From assembly GCA_029783825.1 (NCBI GenBank), contig JAREIK010012209.1, forward strand, positions 35,001-99,000: a stretch of 64,000 nucleotides of DNA, given 5' to 3'. Position numbers and translations under genes: made by a program. Shown in pieces: positions 1 to 11,181 of the stretch. How positions within the stretch are numbered: the first letter of the stretch is position 1; every line of letters starts with the position of its first letter. Below the pieces are notes generated by a model. That model was not told the origin of the DNA. It saw only the letters and a list, made by a program, of their open reading frames with translations, and did no database searches. The DNA comes from Sapria himalayana (taxonomy: Eukaryota; Streptophyta; Magnoliopsida; Malpighiales; Rafflesiaceae).

Positions 1-487
1 GGATTTGGTCTGAGTAGTTTTGGTTATATAACTATTTATAGCTATAAAATATAACTATTGTAAAAAGGCACTTGCTTTAACTTAAGACCACAAATCCTTA
101 TGAAATATAATATAGTGGAGCTAGGAAGTGGCCACAACTATTAGCACCAGTGAGGTACTTGGTTTTTAGAAATAAAATTAATGTTGAAGCCATTTAATTA
201 TTATGATATAAGTATGGTAGTAATTTAATGATAATATTATAGCCAACAAGAATATGTTGCATAGTTGAATGATTGTGCTAATAAGGTATAAAGTCATGAC
301 AAACAAATATTATTATGTGCAATTAGAGTTTTAGCTTAGAATAGATATCAAAACTATACCTATGTGATGCTCCATAATATATCCATTAGCCAAAAGCCTC
401 CAAAAACATATTAATTTTATGACTATTTGCCAAAATTCACTAATACTCCAAAGTTGTGAAATCAATATATCAACTATTCTCAAGCTT
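1..487. other. AT-rich DNA, nothing recognised
   Basis: No coding signal, terminal repeat or RNA gene was seen here. The next recognisable sequence is the - strand gypsy relic to the right, so this may be its degraded continuation, but no motif supports that. Confidence 0.5.
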
Positions 488-605
488 ATCATCTAAAAAT
501 ACTAAAATACTCAAGAATATTATATAATTTAAATACTAAACAAACTATCATCTAAAAATACCAAAATACTCAAGAATATTTGATAATTTAAATGTTAAAC
601 AAACT
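488..605. repeat. 59-bp tandem duplication
   Basis: Two adjacent 59-bp copies (488-546 and 547-605) begin with ATCATCTAAAAATAC and differ at only a few positions. A third copy starts at 606 and degrades after about 10 bases. No coding role is apparent. Confidence 0.85.
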
Positions 606-1035
606 ATCATACTAAAACTAAATCTCATCCCCAAGTAATAATTTCTCCTCAAAAAATTCTAACATCTCAAAGAAAAATATTTTTTTAATGACTAGGTTTG
701 AGTCTCATGACTATACTTGTGAGAAGTTTGGTATGTATGGTTAAATATTTGATGTTTATAAGTATTTATTATATGACAAATGTGAAAAATAAATTCTTAG
801 GTTACCTCCTGAGTAATGCTATTTTTAATATTCATAATTAGACATTTATTAGAAATCTCTGCTATCTAAGCTAATTTCTTAGTGTACTATTTTACCTTAT
901 TCTTTTTTGTTTCTTTCTTTAATCTTACTTTAGCTACACTTTCTTATATGGTCTTTTCTTTTTTGGATGGCATGACTCTGGCAATTATCATTGCTTTTTC
1001 TTCCTCGATAGTGATGGCCTTTCTTTCTTGTATCT

Positions 1036-1465
1036 CCAAAGTTGTGGTGCTAAATATAGTCATAACTTTGTCTTTTAACTTTTCCTTGCTCTTTTTATTA
1101 ACTCCAAATTCAATATGTTGTGCACAACCATGAATTTTTGCTTGAGCTCTTTTTAGCAATTTTCATTCTAATTTACCAAAGTTGTGGTAGTATTCATAGC
1201 CATGACTTTGTCTTTGAGCTTCTAATATATTATTTCATTATGTAATATCAAATGTTATGGTACTATATATAGTCATGCCTTTGTCTTAAAGCATTCCATG
1301 ACTAATTTATTTTTATACCCACAAAGTTATTATATTATGTATAGTCATAGTTCTGTCTTTCATCAAATCATCTATATTTTTTATCACAATCTTGTCTTCC
1401 TCACTTATTCTTTCAGCTTCTTTGAAGTTGTCAAAATGAGATTTATCCATTGTCATGACTTTGAA
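1036..1465. repeat. Degenerate irregular repeat (AAAGTTGTGGT...ATAGTCATGACTTTGTCTT)
   Basis: A motif of about 45 bp recurs near 1036, 1177, 1249, 1319 and 1423. Each copy has a 'caaagttgtgg'-like start followed by 'tagtcatgactttgtctt' or a variant. Spacing is uneven (about 70-140 bp), so this is an old or disrupted array. It lies just beyond the protease of the - strand gypsy relic and may derive from that element's internal region. The short + strand open frames here (882-1133, 1298-1528) have no recognisable features and I do not regard them as genes. Confidence 0.5.
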
Positions 1466-1609
1466 GAATGTCTAGACCTCATACCAATCATATTGTTTAT
1501 TTTTCTCATTTTCACCACTCTAAAATAGTTTTTTCTCATCATCTTCCTCTTCTTCATCACTTTCACAACTCCAGAGTTTTATTCCATGTCATCTCCTTCA
1601 TCTAACCAA

Positions 1610-4190
1610 TTATCTTTTACAAAATTACTAAAATGAAAGTCTACTTTTTATTGCGTTTTAGTTTAGAGAAGATTATCTACTATTAAATAACCTATATCAT
1701 CATCATCTAGACCCTACAATCCTTTTAATAGATTAAACTTGACTTGCCTCTCACCAACATAGAGAATTAACTCTCATCTCTTAATGTTTATAAGGGATTG
1801 TCTAGTAGCTAAAAATAGGTGTCCAAATATTAATGGTATATAATTATACTTTTCATTGTGTTTTAGAATAGAGAATATTATCTACTATCGAAAACCTATC
1901 TCATTATCATCTAGACCCTACAATCCTTTTATAGATTAAACTTGACTTGCCTCTCACCAACATAGAGAATAAAGTCTCATTTCTTGATGTTTATAAGGGA
2001 TTTTCTAGTAGCTAAAAATAGTTATCCCAATATTAATGGTATATAATTATCTTTCTTCCAATCCAATATAATAAAATATGCTAGAAAATTAAAGATATCC
2101 ACTATAACCAAAATATTTTTGATAATCTCATCTGAGTGCTTGATAATCTAATCAACCATTTGGAGTGAGAGAGATATTAGTATAATTTTTCTAACATTCA
2201 ATCTTTGTGTAATCAACAAGGTTATCAAGTTGACACTTAATCTTAAGTCACATAATATTTTCTAAAATGTGTAGTTTGCAATAGTACAAAATATAGTAAA
2301 ATCTTTGAGGTCCTTCAATTTTCTCAGAAATTTTCTTTGAATAATTATACTATACTTATCAATCATATTTATAGTCTCATACAACTCCACATTCTTTATA
2401 CTACTCATAATATTTTTTATAATCTTTACATAGTTTAATATTTGGGTGAGAGTTTATAATTGATATATTCACTTCTAATTTCTAAAATATATTGATAAAC
2501 TTTACAAAATATTCAACTAATTTCACCTTTTTAAAATATTATGAAAATGGAAGATTCATCTGAAAGTTACCTTAAGCTTCATTCTGATTCATTTATTTAT
2601 CTTCATAGCCTTGAATAGCTTTTAATCGCTCCTCTATTTATTTACTTCATTCATTTGTATATGGGCGTGAGATTATTTTTTGCACTTTCTCTAGAGTCAC
2701 AATTTTATTTGATGTTATAGCATCACAACCTTCAACTTTGGAAGCATATTTAGTGGGAGCATGAGTTCTTAGAAAATTTTAGTGAGAGCAATGACTTCTT
2801 TGAAAGACACGGTGTTATCAGCTCTAAAAGTTCTAGAATATTCTGGTTCAATATATTATCCTTTTAGCTCTTACTTGATTCTAAGTAATATAGATGAGCA
2901 ATTCTTTAGATTTATCTCATTATTACTTAAAAGTTTATTAACTCCTTTTTCCTTCACCGATAAAACTAATTATTCAATTTGATTCTTTATATTCTTCATA
3001 TTTGAACTCGCTTGATCCTATCTCACTTAAAGCTTCTCCATCTAATTATCTTGGTCATCATTTCTTTTTTTCAATATAGTTAAGATGGTATTCATGCTTT
3101 CTTCCAAAGTTAACTTCTTTTCTTTTTATAATGATCGATAATTCAAACTCGAACCAACTTAATTATTATATCTCACCACATTAATCATAAAAATTTCTTG
3201 AAGCTTGCCCAACATTATGCAACCTGCTCCCATTACCTTCATATGAAAAATTCTTGGTATTTCTAACTTTTAGATGGTAATATGCCAAGACATTGTTGCT
3301 AGCTCAAAACACGTACCATTTTCTTTGTATTCCATTGACTTTCTCCATTTCATGTAGAATAATAATATAATATACCATTTCATGTAGATGTAAAATAATA
3401 ATTTATTTTGACACTTTTTGTTTTTCTCTTGGGTGTAAAGCTTCCTTAGGAGAGTCTCCATTTTTGCTTCAATTATAGTAAATCAATCCAAGTCTAATGC
3501 TCCAACTTGTCTCTTTTCAAAAGAATGATTAATTAAAGTTTTGTAGTTATTCTTTGTTAGCTCCTCAAATAACTAATAAACCTCCTCAAGTGATTAATTC
3601 ATAATCAGTGGCTACATCAACCATGTACTTCATCATATAATTTAGCCCATTGTAGAATATTATGGCATGAAACCACTCTCGAACCCATGTTGAGGATACC
3701 TCATTAACAACTCCTTAAAATAGTTCAAAGCATTGTATATAGTCTCTTGCTCATCTTGTCAGAACTAGCTTATCTTGCTCTATAATTAATAAGTAATTTG
3801 AGGTGAAAAAGATCAGTGAGAAAGGCTCTTACTAGTTCATCTCAATTCTCAATAGATCCACATAACAAGCACTTGAACCAACTTCATCAATTATCCTTTA
3901 ATGAGAATGGGAATAGAAGTAATATTATTACATCATGGCTAACTCTATTATATTTACTATCTCACATAACTCCAAAAATATCATGATATTTCTAGTAAGA
4001 CCCTTAAATATGTTTCAACTGTATTAGTGATACTAAATCATATCTATAAGACTAGGCTCTAACTCAAAATAGTTTGCTTTTGCTTATTGTATCTGAATAT
4101 CCAAATAACTATCTATTATCACGAGCTACTAATAATCTCCCAATGTGTGGCGGTTCATGAACTATTAGACAACTTTCCCATTGCTATCTT
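1610..4190 (-). pseudogene. Ty3/gypsy gag-protease relic
   Basis: Read on the - strand, a decayed gag-pro region is visible. Gag core is near 3950-3700: 'LFPFSLKDN' followed by a segment like 'ENxDELVRAFL', the usual 'LRLFPFSL..KAKSWL..LP.GSI.TW' block of plant gypsy gag. Protease-linked sequence follows at about 2560-1650: 'EGPQRF' (usual 'LKDPGSF'), a decayed 'CDLGASxNLM' site (CDLRLSVNLI) near 2250, and the downstream 'IPLIFGHLFLATRQSLINI' block (usual 'IPIILGRPFLATSRALIDV'). Many stops and frameshifts show it is dead. No reverse transcriptase or integrase follows at lower coordinates, so the element is truncated or its pol has decayed beyond recognition. Family assignment is by motif only. 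Confidence 0.75.
1642..2052. repeat. About 205-bp tandem duplication inside the gypsy protease relic
   Basis: Copy 1 (about 1642-1847) and copy 2 (about 1848-2052) share long near-identical stretches, including CTAGACCCTACAATCCTTTT and the run coding the protease-downstream 'VGERQVKFNL' peptide on the - strand. The duplication is internal to the dead element and doubles the same protein segment. The moderate divergence suggests it is not recent. Confidence 0.85.
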
Positions 4191-4520
4191 GAAGATCTCA
4201 TTAATACTATTTTCTTTCTTAAGCTCTTTATAGCTTTTTGTTTACAAATTTCTCTCCTAATTTTTTTGATTTTGTTGATTAGAGGGGTTAGCTTAGTCTG
4301 AGAGCTTTGGCACATAGAAGAGTAATAAAAAAACAAGGAAAAAGATACAAGCAAAATATGAAACAAAACTATCCACTTTTTCAAACAAAATAACAATACT
4401 TGCCATTAGATTTAGAAATACTAATTAAAAATAATGCTATCAGAACTACTAAATAAAATTATCTTTTCTAAAGTATAATTACATTAACTCATGCTAATTA
4501 ACCAAATTAAATAATTTCAA

Positions 4521-4550
4521 GCAATGGTACCAAAATTTTATTGTGGATTT
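4521..4550 (-). other. Decayed gypsy primer-binding-site region
   Basis: The + strand GCAATGGTACCAAAATTTT reads as a mutated form of the GGCAACGGCGCCAAAATTT junction (reverse complement of TTGGCGCCGTTGCC) that follows the 5' LTR in many plant gypsy elements. It lies upstream, on the - strand, of the gag relic. The adjacent TGTTACATTAC at 4550 would be the inner edge of the 5' LTR. The C-to-T and G-to-A changes fit loss of methylated CpG. Confidence 0.5.
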
Positions 4551-5099
4551 GTTACATTACCTAATTTTATTGGTTATATAATATTTCAAAAGCTCATTTA
4601 TAATGATATCTTATAAACAATGATTTGTAAATATTGGGCCATGCTACCGATTTTTAAAAAATACATATATAAATTGGAGACAACCCTATTTCTATTATGA
4701 AAGATGGGTATCTATCCACTATGTTCATTACACGTGGACCTCTCCAAGCATAAAGAAAAGGAAGGTGGGGAGCCGCATTTTTCAAATCCAAAAAATGGGT
4801 TGCCCCACAACCTTATTTATTTTTTTTAATCATGCCCTAATATATCATTTTAAATTATATTTTTTTGACTTTTATTTAATTAATATATATCCAAGCTCAT
4901 TTAATGTGAGTACATCATTGTTCTACATTTAAAATAAGTGGATTTGTGTTTTGTTACACTAACACAAAATATTTGTAAAAATGATTTTTTTTTTTAATTT
5001 TAAGTGTACAAAAAACACAATAATTGCATTTCGGTGGATTGAAAATTGAAAACCTAATTTTTCCCCCCAATTGCCATGTCAGCGGATAAAAAAAATTAA
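4551..5099 (-). other. Probable remnant of the gypsy 5' LTR, unbounded
   Basis: By position this follows the decayed primer-binding site and would hold the 5' LTR of the - strand gypsy element. I could not find the outer LTR edge or a second LTR copy. The stretch is AT-rich with a less AT-rich patch at 4730-4820 containing a CACGTGG box. Nothing else was identified. Confidence 0.3.
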
Positions 5100-5106
5100 T
5101 GTATTA

Positions 5107-5136
5107 TATATATATGTATGTATGTATGTATGTATT
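5107..5136. repeat. (TA)n/(TATG)n microsatellite
   Basis: A short TA run is followed by five tandem TATG/TGTA tetranucleotides. Confidence 0.85.
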
Positions 5137-6030
5137 GTATAATGTGATAGTCATGGTATTATACATCATTCTAAAAATTTAATCTTTCATAGTAGGTTAA
5201 ACACATTGATATATGGTATCATTGGATATGAAATTTATTAGATGAAAGGTTAGTTGTACTTGAAAAAGTACTCACACATAAAAATATCACTAATATGCTC
5301 ACAAAATCTCTATTATAAAGGGCACACGTGGTGTCCTATTGGATGGGGAGTGCCCTCGTCTGATTCCATAAAAAAATAGAACCTCAATTTTTTGAGGTCC
5401 AATGTGTGTGAAGAAAAAGGTGCAAGGTCTTGCATTTTTTTTTTCAAGAAAATGTGCTGAGGTGTTTTTTACAAAAATGATAGTTTTTTTAGGTAGAATT
5501 TATTTGGCATGGTATATGTTTATTCCATTTTCATTTGTAGTATTGAGTTCCATAAACTAACTCATAAGATTCTCTCTCTTTCTCTCACACACACTCTCTC
5601 TTACCATCTTACATATTGATTTTTTATTGCATTTTATGTATTTATATTTAAATTACAATATGTGTGCTTTACTGTGATTTATTTTCCGTACATTGTAAGT
5701 GTAAATTATATATATAATCACAACATATTATAATTTTAGTTTGTGTAGTGGGAAGACTTTGGTTTTTATTTTTTGTATGCAGGAGTGTATGTCGTAAGGA
5801 ATTGAAGCTTGGATAAATTTGAAGAATTGAAAGCTATGGACAAAATCTCTTTTCAGTTAAGAAATAATCATGCTATTTTATTGTTGATTTTGAGAAGTAA
5901 ACTAAATAAACTAATTCTATCACCTAAAGAATAATGTAGAGAAATATCCATAGCATTCACGTCAAAAGTGGATAAATAGGAAATCGAACTTTCAGTATCT
6001 ATATTCATAAAAGTGAACAGAATCAATGAA
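5137..6030. other. AT-rich DNA, nothing recognised
   Basis: The stretch contains a small inverted repeat at about 5391-5410 (ACCTCAA/TTGAGGT), a second CACGTGG box near 5326 and CT/CA microsatellite at 5572-5600. No coding signal was seen. Confidence 0.4.
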
Positions 6031-6156
6031 TCACAAGCAATAAATTGAATGTTGAGTGGATATACACACACGCACACAGAAATATGAATAGAATCACAAG
6101 CAATAAATTGAATGTTGAGTGGATATACACACACGCACACACAAATATGAATAGAA
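6031..6156. repeat. 63-bp tandem duplication
   Basis: Two 63-bp copies (6031-6093, 6094-6156) beginning TCACAAGCAATAAATTGAAT are almost identical. Each ends in a CACACG(CA)n run, and a third copy begins TCACATATA before passing into microsatellite. The open frames here simply read the repeat and are not genes. Confidence 0.9.
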
Positions 6157-6319
6157 TCACATATATAATTATATATATTTATATATGTATAGATATTGAT
6201 ATTTATATATGTACACACAACGCACACACACACACATATATTTGTATATCTACATATATTTATATATAATTACATATCATCATATATATGTATATATATA
6301 GATATATATAGATATAGAG

Positions 6320-6375
<56 letters not shown>

Positions 6376-6562
6376 ATATATGTATATATAGATATAAATA
6401 TATATAATTATATAAAAATATATGTAAATATATAAACATATAAATAAGTTTGTATAGATATATACATATATAGAAATTTATAAATATGTTTATATATCTA
6501 GATATATTTATATGTAATTATATATATATTTCGATTTATATATATGTGTGTGTGTGTGTGTG
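6157..6562. repeat. Compound (TA)n/(TG)n microsatellite upstream of enolase
   Basis: Long (TA)n, (GATA)-like and pure (TG)n runs, the longest TG tracts at about 6340-6371 and 6545-6562. Such tracts are unstable in length. The block ends about 525 bp before the enolase start codon. Confidence 0.9.
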
Positions 6563-7086
6563 TTCACTAAATTTTGATTTGTTGATTGTGACTGGATGAT
6601 TATGTGAATTTTTATGTTTGTGGATTTCATGCATCTTAATCCTTGTTTATAAGGTTATCCAATCTAAGCATCTATTTAAATAAAAAAAAAAACATTTCTT
6701 GATTTGAAATAGTAATTTCTGAAATTAGAAAATGATATTTTTTTTTATTTTTTTAAATATGAAGTCATAATCAGATTACTACATTTTAATTCACTAAAAA
6801 TTATTTATCTATGAGTTTAATATATATTTTTTAATTATGAAAAATCAGCATAATTTTTTTCTAATAGGTTATTTATGACTTATTTAAACATATTTAACAA
6901 TCCACTCGAAATAGAAAATGCTGACCAAGGACTACCCTATTCTTGGGAAGAAATAGTCATCGCTCATCAATCATCACGTCTCGTTGGACAGATACCTTTC
7001 TTGCTTGCTGTCGTTTATTCTTTTGCCTTTTGCTCTTCTTCTTTGACGCCAACGTAATTTCTCGTTGTTCAGATTCATAAGTTTTC
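6563..7086 (+). promoter_or_regulatory. Enolase 5' flank and leader
   Basis: A TATTTAAA box-like sequence lies near 6878-6886. A pyrimidine-rich stretch (about 6987-7040) follows, typical of leaders of highly expressed plant genes. The start codon is at 7087. The transcription start is not visible, and a leader intron cannot be excluded because a plausible acceptor (GTTCAG) precedes the ATG at about 7071. Position and composition are the only evidence. Confidence 0.45.
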
Positions 7087-10000
7087 ATGATGGTAACTAC
7101 GATTGTTTCCGTCAAGGCAAGGCAGATCTTCGACAGCCGCGGCAATCCAACAGTCGAGGTTTGCAACCCAGCTCTTCCTCTCTCTGTCACACCTCCATTC
7201 TCATCATTTTGATACTCTCTACTTTCAACGTCAGAAGGTAGATCGGTACGGTACCATTCTACCGGTTTTAGATTTGCCGATCTAGCTTTGATTTTATATT
7301 TAATATTGCTCGTGACATTCATCTCCACCTCCAGCATCATGAAACTTGTTTGCCCGATCGACAAAATGATAATGATTGTAATGTATAAACTTGCATCACT
7401 TTTTTTTTTCACATTTGGCTAAACAAATAGGGAATGTTTTGCTTTCCAGGCTGACGTCGCCCTGTCTGATGGTCAAATAGTGAGAGCGGCGGTTCCAAGC
7501 GGAGCATCCACTGGTATCTATGCGGACTTTTGGCAGAATTCGCGATTCATCTGCATGAGCACTTGATGATTGAATTTGTATTTTCTTGACTGTAGGAATT
7601 TACGAAGCACTTGAACTTAGGGATGGAGGTTCTGATTATCTTGGAAAGGGGGTTTCAAAGGTGACTGTTTTTCTTAGCTCTTCAAATCACGATTTATTTT
7701 CTGCGACAATTTTAAAAGGTATCATATGATTTCTTGTGTTTTCCATTATTATGCATATATAGGCTGTTGAAAATGTGAATGCCATTATTGGTCCTGCATT
7801 GATCGGAAAGGTTAGTGACTCGTGGACTTTTTGGGTTTAGTTTGTGGCCATCACGCATCTTTAGATTTGTATGTCAAAAATCTGTGCGATCTGGTTTGTG
7901 AGTTAATAATTATTACTTTTTTACTGCAGGATCCAACTGATCAAACTGCTATTGATAACATGATGGTGCAACAACTTGATGGAACTGAAAACGAGTGGGG
8001 CTGGTGCAAACAGAAGGTACGAGATTTGACACAATTTCCTACTTTATTTTTGTTCCTGCTAACAAAATTTGGCGCCTTGTTCAGCTGGGAGCAAATGCTA
8101 TTCTAGCTGTTTCTCTTTCTGTGTGTAAAGCTGGTGCCCATGCTCTTCATATTCCTCTTTACAAGGTAAGGTTTCATGTATTTGTTGTATTTCTAGTAAC
8201 AGAACATTGCAAAACTATGACAGCTCCCATTAAATATTTAGCATATTTTGGGATCATGTTTTTAGTTACATGATCTTGATAGTGATTTTAAGGTTTTTGC
8301 AACATTTAGCAGGTGGGATTGGGAGCTAAACATCATCAAAAAATTGGAAATAGTTTAGCTCCGTCATTTTCAATAAACACGCCATAATTGACTAAGCCTA
8401 TTTTCTTACCTATTGCTGACCAATTTGATTTGAATTATGGATGCAGCACATTGCAAACCTTGCCGGTAACAAGAAATTGGTATTGCCTGTGCCCGCTTTC
8501 AATGTAATCAATGGTGGTTCACATGCAGGAAATAAACTGGCTATGCAGGTTTGTTCATGTTTTTCTTTCTCTTGCATGGTTTGAACAATCTCTCTTAATT
8601 CTTAGTTTATCATACTATTTTTACCTTCAGGAATTCATGATTCTTCCTTTGGGAGCTTCTTCTTTTAAAGAAGCAATGAAGATGGGTGCTGAAGTATACC
8701 ATCATCTGAAGGTCTTTTTACTGTCGATCCATTATTCTAAAAATGTTTATTTTATCGTGGCCATTATTAGAGTTGACTTCGTGCTAGAAGAGTCACCAAC
8801 TGCTGAGCTACGAACAAGGACTTGTTAGAATGTGTTTGTTTGACTATGATATTTTATTTGTAGTCATATCTGAATTCTGTCTTACCTGACTCATCATTTA
8901 TTTTTATTTTTTCTCAGTCCGTAATAAAAAAGAAGTATGGTCAAGACGCAACAAATGTTGGTGATGAGGGTGGTTTTGCTCCTAATATTCAGGTAGTTTT
9001 CATGTGAATCTGTTGGGTTTTTAATGTCATGAATGATTTGTCATTGTGTTTTAATTTGATGTCTGTTTAGGAGAACAAGGAAGGACTTGAACTGCTGAAG
9101 ACTGCCATAGCTAAAGCTGGTTACACAGAAAAGGTCAGTTTCTTTTTTTAATATTTAGAAAGCCAATTTTCAATGTAATGATTCATAGCTTTTCTAAGTT
9201 TTTCCAATTTCTTCACTAGGTTGTTATTGGAATGGATGTTGCTGCCTCTGAATTTTATGGGTCTGATAAAACATACGACTTGAACTTCAAAGAAGAGGTG
9301 CACTTTTTTTTTTTTTTTTGATATTTCGAATGATAGGTGAGAAGTATTTGTCTGGTGGGGGGACATTGCTTGTCAATTGACATTAGTATCACTGGGTACA
9401 TTACTAATAGAAAATAGTTTTTTTTTTCCCTAGTGATGGTTCGCAATGTTTTTTTTTTTTTTTGTGATTTGGGTGGCAGAATAATGATGGTTCGCAAAAG
9501 ATATCAGGCGACTTTCTCAAAGATCTTTACAAAGAGTTTGTGGCAGAGTACCCAATTGTTTCAATCGAGGATCCATTTGACCAAGATGACTGGGTACATT
9601 ACTCAAAGCTAACTGCTGAAATTGGAGAACAAGTACAAATTGTTGGAGATGATCTCTTGGTCACAAACCCCAAGGTCATAAGTTCCTCCTCTCTCTCTTC
9701 CCTCCCAGTAATGCTTCATCTTTTGCCCATTTTGAGAGAAAGTAATGGGGTTGCATTATGCATGGTTTCAGAGAGTTGAAAAGGCAATCAAGGAGAAATC
9801 CTGCAATGCCCTCCTGCTAAAGGTACACACAGAGGCAGTCTGTCGTCACGAGAAGAGACTGCAACACGTTTGTGATGTCTTTGTGACTACAGGTTAATCA
9901 AATTGGATCTGTCACCGAGAGCATTGAAGCCGTCAAAATGGCAAAGCGAGCTGGCTGGGGAGTAATGGCTAGCCACCGCAGTGGTGAGACGGAGGATACC

Positions 10001-10369
10001 TTCATTGCTGATCTCTCCGTTGGTTTGGCCACAGTAATTCAATCTTCTGCCTTTTTCTCTCATTTTATGTAGAAATGATTCGCCTTTTATACAACAGAAC
10101 ACACAGTTCACTTTCGTGTGACTTTTTACACAATCAGGGTCAGATCAAAACTGGGGCTCCTTGCAGATCAGAAAGGCTCGCAAAATATAACCAGGCAAAT
10201 TATTCAGTTTTTTTTTATAACAAAAGGAGGTCATTGTATTTTAGTCCACCACTAATCCTTGCTTCATTTTTTTTGGTTTCCCCCTCAGCTTCTGCGGATT
10301 GAGGAAGAGCTAGGTTCTGAAGCAGTATATGCTGGACAAGATTTCCGAAAGCCCGTGGAGCCATACTGA
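7087..10369 (+). CDS. Cytosolic enolase (phosphopyruvate hydratase), 16 exons
   Basis: Converts 2-phosphoglycerate to phosphoenolpyruvate in glycolysis and gluconeogenesis; Mg2+-dependent. Exons: 7087-7158, 7450-7513, 7596-7660, 7763-7810, 7930-8016, 8085-8165, 8447-8548, 8631-8711, 8918-8992, 9071-9133, 9220-9297, 9480-9674, 9772-9822, 9893-10033, 10138-10194, 10289-10369. They join to 446 codons plus TGA, the usual plant length, with no stop or frameshift. The N-terminal part starts directly with '[18 protein letters not shown]', so there is no transit peptide. Visible sites: SGASTG loop (about 43-48), SHAG (His in the 160s), Glu174 (QEFM), Glu217 (GDEGGFAP), metal ligands Asp252 (GMDVAASEF), Glu302 ([11 protein letters not shown]) and Asp329 (VGDDLL), catalytic Lys354 (LLLKVNQIGS) and Lys405 ([13 protein letters not shown]), and the SHRSGETED signature (381-389). 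Two tandem ATGs (7087, 7090) could start translation; I used the first. All introns are GT-AG except the last, which is GC-AG. The segment '[10 protein letters not shown]' in exon 6 differs from the common 'ASVKKIPLY' and suggests a slightly divergent paralogue or lineage. Confidence 0.97.
9298..9479 (+). other. Enolase intron 11 with a decoy acceptor
   Basis: The intron carries two T-runs. At 9431-9446 it holds CCCTAG followed by TGATGGTTCGCAA, a 13-bp copy of the start of exon 12 (9485-9497). The true acceptor GGTGGCAG at 9472-9479 restores the conserved '[12 protein letters not shown]' sequence. Confidence 0.8.
10195..10288 (+). other. GC-AG intron (last enolase intron)
   Basis: The exon ends ...TATAACCAG and the intron begins GCAAAT, so the donor is CAG|GCAAAT. 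The acceptor is CCCCTCAG|CTTCTG. Only this junction joins 'ERLAKYNQ' to 'LLRIEEELG' as in other enolases, and no GT lies at the boundary. GC-AG introns are a known minor class whose donor otherwise matches the U1 consensus closely, as here. Confidence 0.93.
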
Positions 10370-10834
10370 ATTAAAAAGGGGCTATTTATGTTTTTGTGTA
10401 CCAAACATGTAATAATTTTAAAAAACAAACTCCAGTTTTTATAACCAAAAATAGTCACCAGACGCCAAACGAATTATATTTAGGTGCACTCATGATTAGT
10501 AATTCCAAATTACTCTCATTCCACGCAATTAAAAATAAAAAATAATGGGAATTTTCCAAATGTGATTTAATAGAATTCCTTTTCTATCTTCTAACCTAAT
10601 CCCCAACAAATTTTATTCCATCGACTTTGTTGATTATTCCCCACCGCTCATCATCCCTCTGGCCGTCTTGTCTGTAATTGCTCCACCTTTACCCACATAC
10701 AAACTGATGCTTAAGTATAAATCAGATTAAATAAAACAAAACAATTTCCATAACACTTTGTAGTTAGCATACAAAAACGACGTGTCAAATGTCATTTTGT
10801 AATCATGAATGGTGGTTTTACACTGCTGAATAGT
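10370..10834 (+). other. Enolase 3' flank
   Basis: The 3' untranslated region probably ends within about 100 bp of the stop. An AATAAT-like signal lies near 10411 in a run of A and T. Beyond that the DNA is AT-rich and no other gene was seen. Confidence 0.5.
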
Positions 10835-11181
10835 GTCTTTGCTCCAATGTGAGGTGCTAAAATGGGGTGTCATTTTAATAATCCAATATTTTTTTATTAA
10901 AAAATATAATTAAACTTAATGGTTGTATTTTTTATTAATAATTCACACACATGTTGAGAGCTATTGAGTTGAAGAGTGGCCATCAACTTCTATTTTACAT
11001 CCTCTCAGTCTCAATTCTCTCTTTAAAGTTGCTAAATATGACATCCTAAGATTACAGATATATTTTGTCGCCTCTAATATCATCTCCGCTGTCGCCTGAA
11101 TTTTTGTAATTTGGTCGCTATTTTAGTAGTTATGGGGATGACACATCCGATAATAAATTATGTTGGAGTTGCTCTAATGTA
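10835..11181. mobile_element. Possible MITE
   Basis: The left edge (about 10838, GCTCCAATGTGAGGTGCTAA) and the right edge (about 11160-11181, ATGTTGGAGTTGCTCTAATG) are imperfect inverted repeats sharing the CTCCAA/TTGGAG core. Both inner flanks carry GGGGTGTCAT / ATGACA-type sequence. The size (about 0.35 kb) fits a non-autonomous DNA element. No clear target duplication was found, so the call is weak. Confidence 0.35.

Noticed and set aside
5868..6435. Overlapping Ile/Tyr/His-rich frames
   Set aside because: Translations of (TA)n, (TG)n and the 63-bp duplication.
6957..7412. 151-codon - strand frame over enolase exon 1
   Set aside because: Antisense shadow spanning an intron boundary, with no recognisable motif.
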